Origin: Pedobacter endophyticus
GTDB taxonomy: Bacteria > Bacteroidota > Bacteroidia > Sphingobacteriales > Sphingobacteriaceae
Direction: 5' to 3'
Assembly (NCBI RefSeq): GCF_015679185.1
Contig: NZ_CP064939.1
Span: 372,001-436,000 of the forward strand
DNA: 64,000 bases
The notes under the pieces are model-generated. The model searched no databases. It saw nothing but the letters and a program-made list of their open reading frames with translations, and was not told the origin of the DNA. The position numbers and the translations under genes are program-made. This document shows, one piece after another, positions 43,426 through 52,159 of the stretch (position 1 is its first letter; every line of letters begins with the position of its first letter).

Positions 43426-44277
43426 ATGGAAAACAAAAAAGTATGGTTTGTTACGGGTGCATCTAAAGGCCTCGGACTAACATTGGTAAAAAAATTATTG
43501 AGCAAAGGTTATCAGGTAGCGGCAACTTCAAGAAACTTAAACGACTTATCGACTGCAGTTGGCGAAATGGACAACTTTCTGCCTTTAGCGGTAAACTTGA
43601 TGGATGAGAACAGTGTTGAAGAGGCAATTGGGCAAACGATTACGAAATTTGGGAAACTAGATGTAGTGGTGAACAACGCCGGCTACGGAATGATTGGTGC
43701 GCTTGAAGAATTAACCGATGCGGAATCGCGTGCAAATTTCGACGTGAATGTTTTCGGTTCGCTAAATGTAATCAGAAAAGCGCTGCCGCAAATGAGAAAG
43801 CAACAGTCGGGACATGTTTTCAATATCTCGTCTATCGGCGGTTTCTCCGGAAACTTCCCTGGTTTTGGCATCTATTGCGCTACTAAGTTCGCTGTTGCCG
43901 GCTTTACCGAATCGCTTGCTGCCGAGGTTCAATCGTTCGGCATTAAAGCAACTGTTGTTGAGCCAGGTTATTTTAGAACTGACTTTTTAACTTCTGGTTC
44001 GCTTGCGGTTCCCCAACATCCTATCGATGCTTATCAATCGGTACGCGATACACAGGCTGCCCACCAGCACGATATCAATAACCAACAACCGGGCGATCCG
44101 GCAAAAGCCGCCGATGTAATGATTGCCGCGGCAGAAAGTGACAGCGCTCCGCTACATTTATTTTTGGGCCCGGATGCTTATCAAGTTGCAGATGCAAAAA
44201 TTGCTGATGTACAAAAAGACATGGTCGCTTGGAAAACCCTGGCCACATCGACCAATTTTGATGCAGTTGAAGTGTAG
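43426..44277 (+). CDS. SDR family oxidoreductase (copy 2 of a pair)
   Basis: 283 aa. VTGASKGLGLTLV, NNAGYG, and YCATK in place of the usual YxxxK context (YCATKFAV), a small change that keeps the catalytic Tyr and Lys. VEPGYFRTDFLTSG gives the substrate loop. Paralogue of the upstream SDR. The two share a probable transcript, but an 87-bp gap could hold a second promoter. Confidence 0.92.
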   Translation: MENKKVWFVTGASKGLGLTLVKKLLSKGYQVAATSRNLNDLSTAVGEMDNFLPLAVNLMDENSVEEAIGQTITKFGKLDVVVNNAGYGMIGALEELTDAESRANFDVNVFGSLNVIRKALPQMRKQQSGHVFNISSIGGFSGNFPGFGIYCATKFAVAGFTESLAAEVQSFGIKATVVEPGYFRTDFLTSGSLAVPQHPIDAYQSVRDTQAAHQHDINNQQPGDPAKAADVMIAAAESDSAPLHLFLGPDAYQVADAKIADVQKDMVAWKTLATSTNFDAVEV

Positions 44278-44297
44278 CTAGAGCCGCACTCATTTGC

Positions 44298-44320
44298 CCT
44301 TCGACTTCGCTCAGGGTGAC
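44298..44320. repeat. dispersed repeat: CCTTCGAC(T/C)TCGCTCAG family
   Basis: CCTTCGACTTCGCTCAGGGT, one of several copies in this window (others at 53445, 53778, 53813, 55621 and 63959). Copies occur in both orientations between genes. Confidence 0.7.
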
Positions 44321-44407
44321 ATTCATCATGACGTTCTATCATTACATAACATTGGCACAAGTTGTTGATGCAAATTGAAATATCAAGTTTTCAAAGGGGA
44401 TAAGAAA

Positions 44408-45013
44408 TTATCCCCTTTGCCATTTTATACTGCAGCCAACGGCCTTTGTTGCGGTTACCGCGGGCTTTTTACCAGAATTTAAAGCGTCAATTGCGTTTTC
44501 TACATAGTTTACTTTGGTAGCGTTGCCACCTTCGGGGTCGTTATCTATAGCGCCGATATACTCCACCGTGGTTCCGTTAGCTGTTTTGCTTAATACAAAA
44601 ACATGCGGTGTTTTTAATGCACCGAACTGCTTTGTAACTACTTGATTGGGATCGAACAGGTATGGGTAGTTAAAACTTTTTTCTTTCGCCAAAACCTGCA
44701 TCTTCTCGTAGCTTTCATCGGGTGCGGCTCCGGCGTCATTTGGGTTTATGGCCACCACGGGATAGCCTTTAATGGCAAAAGCAGCGTTTAGGGCGGCCAC
44801 CCGATCTTGGTAACCTTTTGCCACGGGACAGGTGTTGCAGGTAAATACAACGATGTAGCCTTTTGCATCTTTGTAATCGGCCAGCGAAACTGTTTTGCTG
44901 TCGATATTTTTAAGTGCAAAATCTTTAACTACATCTCCTACCTGATAACCTGTGGTTTGACCAAATGCCAAGGTCGAGATCAACAGCAAACCTGTTAGAA
45001 ATAAATTTTTCAT
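44408..45013 (-). CDS. secreted thioredoxin-fold (peroxiredoxin-like) protein
   Basis: 201 aa with a Sec signal (MKNLFLTGLLLISTLAFGQT). The thioredoxin-fold region has FTCNTCPVAKGYQDR, a C-N-T-C pair, and the strand pattern PVVAINPNDAGAAPDESYEK. It belongs to the redoxin/TlpA-like group that transfers electrons or reduces peroxides in the periplasm. It starts 7 bp after the stop of the TlpA-like gene at 45021 on the same strand, so they form an operon. The stop codon sits in a hairpin AAAGGGGATAA / TTATCCCCTTT (44393-44418). Confidence 0.85.
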   Translation of the reverse strand: MKNLFLTGLLLISTLAFGQTTGYQVGDVVKDFALKNIDSKTVSLADYKDAKGYIVVFTCNTCPVAKGYQDRVAALNAAFAIKGYPVVAINPNDAGAAPDESYEKMQVLAKEKSFNYPYLFDPNQVVTKQFGALKTPHVFVLSKTANGTTVEYIGAIDNDPEGGNATKVNYVENAIDALNSGKKPAVTATKAVGCSIKWQRG

Positions 45014-45020
45014 AATCGTG

Positions 45021-45488
45021 TTATTTTAAGTTGAACAAGGTATTTTTCAATTCTGTTTCGGTAAACTCTTTCTCGTAAAAACGCCGCACTTGCTTATTTA
45101 CGAACAGGGTTGCCGGTATTGCGCCAGACCACTTTTTATCTATCCGCTCAATGTATTGTTGCTGATCTGGCTCATCTAAAAGAAAAACTTCCGCCTTAAT
45201 TTTATTTGCTGAAACGAACGGAACGACCTGTTTTTGTAACTTCGATTTAAAATCTAAACTCACCAATAGCACCTTAACGGGTTTTTTGATGTTTTCGGCA
45301 CGCAACTTCTCAAAATGTGGTAGCTCTGCAACACATGGACTACACCACGTGGCCCAAAAGTTAATTACGTAAGTGGTGTCTTTCCCATTTGCAATGCGCT
45401 GATTCAAATCGTCGAGCTTAAGCAGTTTTACCTGTGCATTAACAGAATAAGTAATTAAAGATAAGCAGATTATAACAAATACACGCAT
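45021..45488 (-). CDS. TlpA-like thiol-disulfide oxidoreductase
   Basis: 155 aa with a signal peptide (MRVFVIICLSLITYSVNA). WATWCSPCVAELPHF is the TlpA/ResA CxxC motif (C-S-P-C), and SGAIPATLFVN contains the cis-Pro. It would act in the periplasm, reducing disulfides in c-type cytochrome assembly or similar. First gene of a two-gene unit with the redoxin. Confidence 0.9.
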   Translation of the reverse strand: MRVFVIICLSLITYSVNAQVKLLKLDDLNQRIANGKDTTYVINFWATWCSPCVAELPHFEKLRAENIKKPVKVLLVSLDFKSKLQKQVVPFVSANKIKAEVFLLDEPDQQQYIERIDKKWSGAIPATLFVNKQVRRFYEKEFTETELKNTLFNLK

Positions 45489-45605
45489 AGTTTTATAACG
45501 AAGACTTAAAGGGTTTAGTTTTGGCTTTTATGAGATTGCTATCGGATCTGGATGGAGCCGCAGTCCCGAACTTTCTTGAGGGTGATCAATTAAATATTTT
45601 TACAA

Positions 45606-45653
45606 AGATTTCTCCTCCGTAGGACTCCTATGGAGCGCTTCGTTCGAAATGAC
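45606..45653. repeat. dispersed repeat with GGAG/CTCC arms (copy 1)
   Basis: AGATTTCTCCTCCGTAGGAC followed by TCCTATGGAGCGCTTCGTTC and GAAATGACG. It reappears inverted at 49023-49075. Lies between the TlpA-like and NlpC genes. Confidence 0.6.
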
Positions 45654-45678
45654 GGGGAGCCGATTTTGGGCAAATCGG

Positions 45679-46185
45679 TCAATTTACCGAACCCGATTTA
45701 ACCAACACGTTTTGATAGGCGGGTAAATTCAAATCATCGACAATGACGCCCCGGGTTGTGCTTGCGTGCACAAAGAAGCCATTATTGAGATAAACGCCAA
45801 CATGATCTACGTCATTTCCGCCGAATGAAAAAAATACAAGATCTCCTTCTTGCAAGGCGCCGTAATTTTTTTTCCTGGCAAAATTGGCCTGATCGCGGGA
45901 AATCCGAGGCAGGGTAACACCGTAAATTTCCTTTTCAAGCAGATAAGCAAATCCAGAGCAATCGATGCCGTTTTTATCGAGACCACCGAAGCGATATTTA
46001 ACGCCCGTCCAATCGGTAATGAATTTATAAAGCGGTTTGCTCTTCAGGTTTGCCATCGCATCTGCGGCTTTTGATGCATTTGTATTGCCTTTAACGGTAT
46101 ATTTTCGTGTTCCGCAAGAAGCAACGAATAGCATGATGACGATAAGGCTTGAGGTGTAAAGTACAGGGTTTAACGTTCGTTTCAT
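45679..46185 (-). CDS. NlpC/P60-family lipoprotein peptidase
   Basis: 168 aa. Lipobox LFVASC with Cys24. Catalytic Cys76 in GIDCSGFAYLL, His128 in DVDHVGVYL and His140 in FFVHAS complete the NlpC/P60 Cys-His-His set. Such enzymes cleave D-Glu-meso-DAP bonds in peptidoglycan. The SH3-like part is absent, so this is a short form. Its upstream neighbour is mutS, 65 bp away. Confidence 0.92.
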   Translation of the reverse strand: MKRTLNPVLYTSSLIVIMLFVASCGTRKYTVKGNTNASKAADAMANLKSKPLYKFITDWTGVKYRFGGLDKNGIDCSGFAYLLEKEIYGVTLPRISRDQANFARKKNYGALQEGDLVFFSFGGNDVDHVGVYLNNGFFVHASTTRGVIVDDLNLPAYQNVLVKSGSVN

Positions 46186-46250
46186 CTTCTTCTCGTGTTA
46201 AGTTTAGCGTTTAAAACCTTCATCTTAAACCCGAAACCTTTTAGCGTTTT

Positions 46251-48863
46251 CTAGTTTTTGATCAATCGTTGTATTTCATCCAATTTCAACAGCGCTTCAA
46301 CCGGTGTTAGCGCATTAACGTCTAAATTGTTCAGCGTGTCTCTGATTTTCACCAGCACCGGATCGTCAATGGCAAACATCTGCAATTGGTAAGCCTGGTT
46401 TTGAACTTTTTTTATACTGTCTTTAATGCTTTGCCCCTCTGTCCGGTCGATCTCCAGTTTTTTCAGAATCTCATTTGCTCTGCCAATCAGTTTCGGCGGC
46501 ATGCCGGCCATTTTTGCCACATGGATTCCGAAGCTATGCTCGCTGCCACCGGGAACGAGTTTCCGCAAAAAGATCACTTTATTCGTCATTTCTTTAACAG
46601 AAACGTTAAAATTCTTAATCCGCGGCATGGTATTGGCCAATTCGTTCAACTCGTGATAGTGCGTTGCAAAAAGTGTTTTCGGCCGCGATGTCGGGTGCTG
46701 GTGCAAAAATTCTGCTATGGCCCAGGCAATGGAAATGCCATCGTAAGTACTGGTACCGCGGCCAATCTCATCCAACAAGATCAAACTGTTATCTGATATG
46801 TTGTTCAGGATGCTGGCCGTCTCGTTCATTTCCACCATAAAGGTACTTTCGCCCGATGAAATATTGTCTGACGCACCAACACGGGTAAAGATTTTATCAA
46901 CCAAACCGATATCGGCGGTCTTGGCAGGCACGAAGCTTCCCATTTGGGCCATAAGGACAATCAGGGCAGTTTGCCTCAAAATTGCCGATTTACCGGCCAT
47001 GTTCGGCCCGGTAATCATAATAATCTGCTGGGAATCGGCATCGAGATACACATCGTTTGTAATGTACTCTTCGCCCACGGGTAACTGCTTTTCGATAACC
47101 GGATGCCGTCCGCCTTTAATATCAATTGCCTTATCTTTATTCACTCTGGGCAAAACATAATGGTTTTTTTCGGCGAGCTGCGCAAAGCACAACAGGCAAT
47201 CGAGTTGCGCAATCAAGAACGAATCGAGCTGAATTGGCTTAATATAACTTGCCGTTTCGTACATCAGCTCATTGTAAAGCCGAATTTCGATTGCCTGAAT
47301 CTTTTCCTCAGCGCCCAAAATCTGCTCTTCGTATTCTTTAAGCTCAGGCGTAATGTACCGCTCTGCATTAACCAGTGTCTGCTTCCGAATCCAGCCTTCT
47401 GGAACTTTATCTTTATGCGTGTGGGTGACCTCCAAATAATACCCAAAAACGTTGTTGAAGGAGATTTTGAGCGATGGAATACCTGTGGCCTCCGATTCGC
47501 GTTTTTGAATTTGAACCAAAAAATCCTTGCCTCCAAAAGCAATTTTGCGTAAGCGGTCTAAATCGGCGTCAATTCCGTCGTTGATCACATTACCCTTCAT
47601 TAATACCGCCGGAGGATCGGGCTGAACTTCGCGTTCTATTCTTTCGCGAATAGGTAAACAGGGGTTCAACTGATCGGCAATTTTAATCAGGAACGGATTC
47701 TTAGAATCGGCAGCGAGTTTTTTAACGGCTTCAATATGGGTTAAGGCTCTTTTTAAAGCGACCAATTCCCTCGGACCTACACGTTGTAATCCCACTTTCG
47801 ATATGAGCCGCTCTAAATCGCCTATTTGTTTAATGTTGGCCAGAAACTCATCGGCAAGCGCTTTATTTTTAACAAAAAAATCGACCATGCCGAGCCTTTC
47901 CTGAATGGGCTTGAGTTCTTTAAGCGGCATAATAATCCACTTTTGAAGCAGTCTTGCCCCCATTGGCGTGCAGGTGTGGTCTAAAATATCGAACAAGGTA
48001 ACTGCATTATCGTTTGGAGAGTTTACCAGCTCAAGATTGCGGATGGTAAACCGATCTAACCACATGAAACGGTCTTCCTCTATCCGGCTAATGGAGGTAA
48101 TGTGCTGTAAATTGCGGTGTTCGGTTTCGCCCAAATAATGTAAAACAACGCCAGCAGCTACAATTCCACTTTGCAGGCGCTCAATTCCAAATCCTTTTAA
48201 CGACGTTACATCGAAATGCTTGGTGAGGGTTTCTTCGGCATAATCTGAAGTGTAAGGCCACTCATCTAAACCAAAAGTATAAAACCGATCGCCAAAATGC
48301 TCGGAAAAAACCTGCCGTTTCGATTTTTGAAAAATGACTTCCGTGGGTTTAAACCCCTGCAAAAGCTTATCAATATAATCGCTGTTTCCCTGAGCGATTA
48401 AAAATTCGCCGGTTGAGATATCAAGAAAGGAAACGCCGATAAGCGCTTTATCAAAGAAAACCGACGCGAGGTAATTGTTCGATTTTTGATGTACAATATT
48501 ATCGCCATAGGCCACGCCGGGTGTTACTAATTCGGTTACGCCACGTTTTACAATGGTTTTTGTGGCCTTTGGATCTTCTAATTGATCGCAAATCGCGACG
48601 CGCTGTCCAGCCCTAACTAATTTTGAAAGGTAATTATCGAGGGAATGATGTGGAAAGCCAGCCAGCTCTAAGGCGCCGCCATTAGGGCCAGTGCCGCGAC
48701 GGGTTAACACGATGCCCAGAATCTGAGCGGTTTTAATGGCATCTTCGCCAAAGGTTTCGTAAAAATCGCCAACCCTAAAAAGTAAAAGTGCACCCGGATA
48801 CTTTGCCTTTATGGCATTGTACTGCTGCATTAACGGGGTTTCTTTATTCGTGTTTTTAGCCAA
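46251..48863 (-). CDS. mutS: DNA mismatch repair protein MutS
   Basis: 870 aa, full length. N-terminal mismatch-reading [11 protein letters not shown] motif (Phe-x-Glu), clamp and lever regions, and an ATPase near 616-624 (GPNMAGKS) with [16 protein letters not shown] and [11 protein letters not shown]. Start is TTG at 48863 ([17 protein letters not shown]), which fits family N-termini; the next in-frame ATG at 48830 would remove part of the conserved start. MutS finds base mismatches and recruits MutL. Confidence 0.97.
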   Translation of the reverse strand: MAKNTNKETPLMQQYNAIKAKYPGALLLFRVGDFYETFGEDAIKTAQILGIVLTRRGTGPNGGALELAGFPHHSLDNYLSKLVRAGQRVAICDQLEDPKATKTIVKRGVTELVTPGVAYGDNIVHQKSNNYLASVFFDKALIGVSFLDISTGEFLIAQGNSDYIDKLLQGFKPTEVIFQKSKRQVFSEHFGDRFYTFGLDEWPYTSDYAEETLTKHFDVTSLKGFGIERLQSGIVAAGVVLHYLGETEHRNLQHITSISRIEEDRFMWLDRFTIRNLELVNSPNDNAVTLFDILDHTCTPMGARLLQKWIIMPLKELKPIQERLGMVDFFVKNKALADEFLANIKQIGDLERLISKVGLQRVGPRELVALKRALTHIEAVKKLAADSKNPFLIKIADQLNPCLPIRERIEREVQPDPPAVLMKGNVINDGIDADLDRLRKIAFGGKDFLVQIQKRESEATGIPSLKISFNNVFGYYLEVTHTHKDKVPEGWIRKQTLVNAERYITPELKEYEEQILGAEEKIQAIEIRLYNELMYETASYIKPIQLDSFLIAQLDCLLCFAQLAEKNHYVLPRVNKDKAIDIKGGRHPVIEKQLPVGEEYITNDVYLDADSQQIIMITGPNMAGKSAILRQTALIVLMAQMGSFVPAKTADIGLVDKIFTRVGASDNISSGESTFMVEMNETASILNNISDNSLILLDEIGRGTSTYDGISIAWAIAEFLHQHPTSRPKTLFATHYHELNELANTMPRIKNFNVSVKEMTNKVIFLRKLVPGGSEHSFGIHVAKMAGMPPKLIGRANEILKKLEIDRTEGQSIKDSIKKVQNQAYQLQMFAIDDPVLVKIRDTLNNLDVNALTPVEALLKLDEIQRLIKN

Positions 48864-49218
48864 AACTGAAATTAATTTGCAAAAGCTATAAAGATAACAC
48901 GATTAAGCGTTCTATTGCTGTTTTGTTGAAAAGTTGAAAGATTGTTAGCGTTTAATCGAATTACCAAATCCAAGCACCAATTACCAGGGCCTACGGGATA
49001 ACGATTCGGACCCGGAACCGATCTTCATTTCGACCGTATCGCTCCGCAGGAGCTCCTTTGGGGAGAAATCCTCGAATACAGTGTATCAAATCCGAAGAGT
49101 TTCTCTATCACCATCAAACGGTTCACCATGTGCCACTTGCGATTAAATGCGCTCTTTTTCCAAACGTTTTATTATATTGTGTGTTTAATTTATAAATACT
49201 TAACCTAATATAATTACT
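48864..49218. other. 355-bp divergent intergenic region with one dispersed repeat
   Basis: Contains the upstream regions of mutS (minus) and the HPF-like gene (plus), and at 49023-49075 a repeat (ATTTCGACCGTATCGCTCCG, CAGGAGCTCCTTTGGGGAGA) related to that at 45606. No gene. No clear promoter. Confidence 0.45.
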
Positions 49219-49533
49219 ATGACGATTCAATTGAATACCGACAAAAACTTAACAATCCATCAGGAATACGACGATAAGATCCAAAATCAGATCAAAGATG
49301 CCTTAAACCGTTTTAGCGATTTAATTATGCGTTTGGAAGTACACCTATCTGATGAAAATGGCAGCAAAGAAGGCCTGGAGGATAAGCGCTGTTTGCTTGA
49401 AGCAAGAGTTGCCGGAAAAGAGCCAGTGGCGGTAACCAGTTTTGGAGCCAATTATGATTTAGCGATAGCCGGCGCCTTAACTAAACTGAAAAGCGCAATG
49501 GAAACCATAGCCGGAAAAATGAAAAGTCACTAA
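49219..49533 (+). CDS. HPF/RaiA-family ribosome-associated protein (short form)
   Basis: 104 aa. The alternating beta-alpha pattern (MRLEVHLSDENGSK..., CLLEARVAGKEPVAVTSFGA, NYDLAIAGALTKLKSAMETI) fits HPF/RaiA, which binds the 30S subunit and stops translation in stationary phase. It lacks the long C-terminal dimerisation domain, so it is a short form. Followed by a 14-bp inverted repeat. Single gene. Confidence 0.85.
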   Translation: MTIQLNTDKNLTIHQEYDDKIQNQIKDALNRFSDLIMRLEVHLSDENGSKEGLEDKRCLLEARVAGKEPVAVTSFGANYDLAIAGALTKLKSAMETIAGKMKSH

Positions 49534-49556
49534 ACAGTTGATTTAGAGCACAATAT

Positions 49557-49589
49557 AGAGAAGTCAAGTTTTAAAAACTTGACTTCTCT
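49557..49589. terminator. 14-bp inverted repeat after the HPF-like gene
   Basis: AGAGAAGTCAAGTT and AACTTGACTTCTCT, perfect arms with a 5-nt loop. No T-run follows, so it may be a repeat or a bidirectional terminator for the convergent HPF and Fic genes. Confidence 0.6.
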
Positions 49590-49632
49590 TCGTTATAGGT
49601 AATAGCAAAACTCAATCGGACCAATTTTTTTA

Positions 49633-50409
49633 TCAGAAGGACTGCGGCAACATGACTAAAAAAGGCAATGCTTTGGAATAATCGAGCTCTTCATATTCGA
49701 GCCCTAAAACTCTCAAATTTTCATAGTACTCTTGATGGTTTTGATAGTACATCTTTTCGGACTGTAAAAACCAAGATTTATCTCCCAACTTTTGAGCTAA
49801 AAACCATTTCTCCAGTAGTCTACCCGTGCGACCGTTTCCATCATTAAACGGATGGATTTTCACAAAAACCAGATGAATTATCGCCGCAAAAAAGAAAACC
49901 TCTTTAATATTCAGCGTTACAGATAATAAGATGGCTAAATCATGATTAAGCTTCTCCATTTCTGCTCGAAGATTAAACGGCGAAACCGCCACGTATTCAA
50001 TCCTACCATTAGGTGTAGAAACATACATATTGCTATTTCTCAGCTTTCCCTGATAATTTTTGGCCACAATATGCCTGCTCAGTAGTTCGTGTGCCTTAAC
50101 AACATTTTCTGCATTTAATGGGTTGTTCTTTGCAAAATCGTAAGCAAAATATAAATCGTCGATTTTTTTGGTGTAATCGGGTAAAAACTCTATTCCAAAC
50201 CGCTTATGCTTGATGTAAGAATCCAAGTCAATATCCTCACCCTCAATTTTACTTGAATAAACCGAGGACACAGAGGTATAAAAGTCAAACGATTCCGTCG
50301 AAATCTCTGCATCTTTTAACTTATCGAACTTTTGATCCAGGTCATTATCAACCTGCGAGCAATACGCTTCGAGCAATTCAACAGGTATAATTTTCAGTTC
50401 ATCGAACAT
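49633..50409 (-). CDS. Fic-domain protein with N-terminal inhibitory motif
   Basis: 258 aa. H186-PFNDGNGRTGR is the full Fic motif (HxFxxGNGRxxR), so AMP transfer is expected. An inhibitory helix is seen upstream, S52-S-K-I-E56-G, matching (S/T)xxxE(G/N), so it is a self-inhibited class II Fic protein; Glu56 would block ATP until displaced. No antitoxin gene is next to it. Targets are unknown. Confidence 0.93.
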   Translation of the reverse strand: MFDELKIIPVELLEAYCSQVDNDLDQKFDKLKDAEISTESFDFYTSVSSVYSSKIEGEDIDLDSYIKHKRFGIEFLPDYTKKIDDLYFAYDFAKNNPLNAENVVKAHELLSRHIVAKNYQGKLRNSNMYVSTPNGRIEYVAVSPFNLRAEMEKLNHDLAILLSVTLNIKEVFFFAAIIHLVFVKIHPFNDGNGRTGRLLEKWFLAQKLGDKSWFLQSEKMYYQNHQEYYENLRVLGLEYEELDYSKALPFLVMLPQSF

Positions 50410-50462
50410 GCTGGCGAATAGATTTTAGACTAAGTTAAGATTAGATTTCGTAAAAAGTCTAA

Positions 50463-51188
50463 CTAAAGCTGATCAATATATTCCAAAAATAGTTTTAGCG
50501 CCTTCCTTCTGTCATCCGTAACCTCAAACTGCAGTTTGTTGTACAAGTAGTCTTCCAAATCGAAATTTTCGGTCTGAGGCAGGCTCTTAAGAACTTCTTT
50601 TCTGTGATCGAGGCCAAATTTTAATGCGGCATTAAATTCGTTTTTAAATGCTTGCGAAATCTCTTTATTGGCTACCCAGGCAGCATACATAAACGGCAGC
50701 CCGGTAAAGTTTTTCCATTCCTCGCCCATATCATAGGCAAATGGGTAATCATTCTTTTTACCAAATGTTCGGTCGCCGATCAAAACGATGGCGTCGGTTT
50801 TTGCACTCACATCAGTGGTAAATTCCACTTCCTGCTTCCAAAAGAATTTAAGCAGCACCTTGGCCAAGTTATTCGAGGTGCGGGAATGAGAATCCAAGCG
50901 CAGCGTTCTGATTTCGTTTACAGGAACATCGCTAAAAATGAACACCGAGTTTACGGCGCCATCACTACCGATGCAGTAGTCGGCAATGATGTTTGCATTG
51001 GGCACCAATGGAATAGCCGCCACGGGCATCAAACCTATATCTGCCTGACCGTTAATTACTTTAGCTGCGCAATCCGTCGGAATGTCTAAGCTTAAATCGA
51101 TTTTATTGATGATGTCGGAATGTGCTATTCCGTATATAAAAGCTTTGGTGTTGGTGTAGGCAACAGCCGATATTTTTATTTTATTCAA
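50463..51188 (-). CDS. mqnA: chorismate dehydratase, futalosine menaquinone pathway
   Basis: 241 aa. N-terminus MNKIKISAVAYTNTKAFIYG is the family start, and it uses TTG as start codon (51188). Residues VINGQADIGLMPVAAIPLV, LDSHSRTSNNLAKVLL and PFAYDMGEEW are family blocks. MqnA removes water from chorismate to give 3-enolpyruvyl-benzoate, the first step of the futalosine route to menaquinone. It lies near mqnE (52160), the next enzyme, on the same strand but separated by the histidine phosphatase. Confidence 0.93.
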   Translation of the reverse strand: MNKIKISAVAYTNTKAFIYGIAHSDIINKIDLSLDIPTDCAAKVINGQADIGLMPVAAIPLVPNANIIADYCIGSDGAVNSVFIFSDVPVNEIRTLRLDSHSRTSNNLAKVLLKFFWKQEVEFTTDVSAKTDAIVLIGDRTFGKKNDYPFAYDMGEEWKNFTGLPFMYAAWVANKEISQAFKNEFNAALKFGLDHRKEVLKSLPQTENFDLEDYLYNKLQFEVTDDRRKALKLFLEYIDQL

Positions 51189-51333
51189 GGTGTTATTTTA
51201 TTTCAATTATTTGTCATTCTGGCTGGAGGAAGAATCTGCAAGCGACTGGCAATGAGTATTTAATTTGGGGGTATCTTAACAAAAATGCTGCTAACCAGAA
51301 ACAGGTAATTCGTTCATCAGTACTACATTCACG

Positions 51334-51957
51334 TTAGCCAATTATTAAACCATCTAAATGAATGGCACTATTAAATTCGAGAACAGAAAACTCACCATTT
51401 TCGAAGCCCATTTTGTACAGTACCGTGTTCTGGTGCGGGAATTCGGTCATTTGTTTTAGCGGCATGCCGAGCAGCAGACATAGAAAAACCCGCATTGCCC
51501 TTCCATGCATACACAGAAGCACCGTTTCTTCTTCTGGTCTGTTTGCCAGCAAATTCATCGGTTCTTTCAAGCGATCGTATACATCCTGAACGCTCTCTCC
51601 ACCTTCAAAATGAGCACGGTAATCGCCGTTTTGCCAGGCCTCAAGCATTTGCCGAAAAGCTTCTCTCGATTCTTCGGTATTCGGTTTTCCCTCCCAAACA
51701 CCCCAGGCTAATTCATCCAGTCCAGAAACCTTTTCCCAGGGCAACCCAGAGTCGATAAACTTTTGAACGGTTTGCCAGGTTCGCTTTAAGTCAGACGTAT
51801 AAATTTTATCGAAACCGACATCTTTGTATTTTTGATAAAACGCCTCCGCCTGTGCCCTGCCAGTATCATTTAAATCAGAATTTATACCTCTACCTTGTAC
51901 TATGCCCTGTCTGTTAAGTTCCGTTTCGCCGTGGCGGATGATATAAATTTGCTTCAT
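51334..51957 (-). CDS. histidine phosphatase (phosphoglycerate-mutase-like)
   Basis: 207 aa from the ATG at 51957 (MKQIYIIRHGETELNRQG). RHGE is the phospho-His motif; DLKRTWQTVQKF and LLCMHGRAMRVFLC with the second His complete the active site. An upstream open frame adds 49 residues of a five-residue repeat (SLIQY type) encoded by a 15-bp tandem repeat and beginning with GTG; it looks non-family. It lies between mqnA and mqnE. Substrate unknown (sugar phosphates, cobalamin-type or 2-phosphoglycerate). Confidence 0.88.
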   Translation of the reverse strand: MKQIYIIRHGETELNRQGIVQGRGINSDLNDTGRAQAEAFYQKYKDVGFDKIYTSDLKRTWQTVQKFIDSGLPWEKVSGLDELAWGVWEGKPNTEESREAFRQMLEAWQNGDYRAHFEGGESVQDVYDRLKEPMNLLANRPEEETVLLCMHGRAMRVFLCLLLGMPLKQMTEFPHQNTVLYKMGFENGEFSVLEFNSAIHLDGLIIG

Positions 51958-51962
51958 ATTAA

Positions 51963-52067
51963 GAATGAGTGAATTTTTAATTAGTGAGTTTTGAATGAGT
52001 GAATATTGAATGAGTGAATATTGAATGAGTAAATTTTGAATGAGTGAGTTTTGAATTATTGAATGAA
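51963..52067. repeat. 15-bp tandem repeat, about 7 copies
   Basis: Seven 15-mers of GAATGAGTGAATATT type, starting at 51963, 51978, 51993, 52008, 52023, 52038 and 52053. It is in-frame with, and directly ahead of, the histidine phosphatase gene. At 52099-52157 the opposite-strand motif TTCATTCACTCAATC recurs, so the region could pair as a long hairpin. Confidence 0.85.
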
Positions 52068-52159
52068 GGCATATCAAACGGAAGAGCATCATGTAAACAT
52101 TCACTCAATCTGTCATTCTTTCATTCATTCACTCAATCTCTCATTCCGTCATTCAACAA

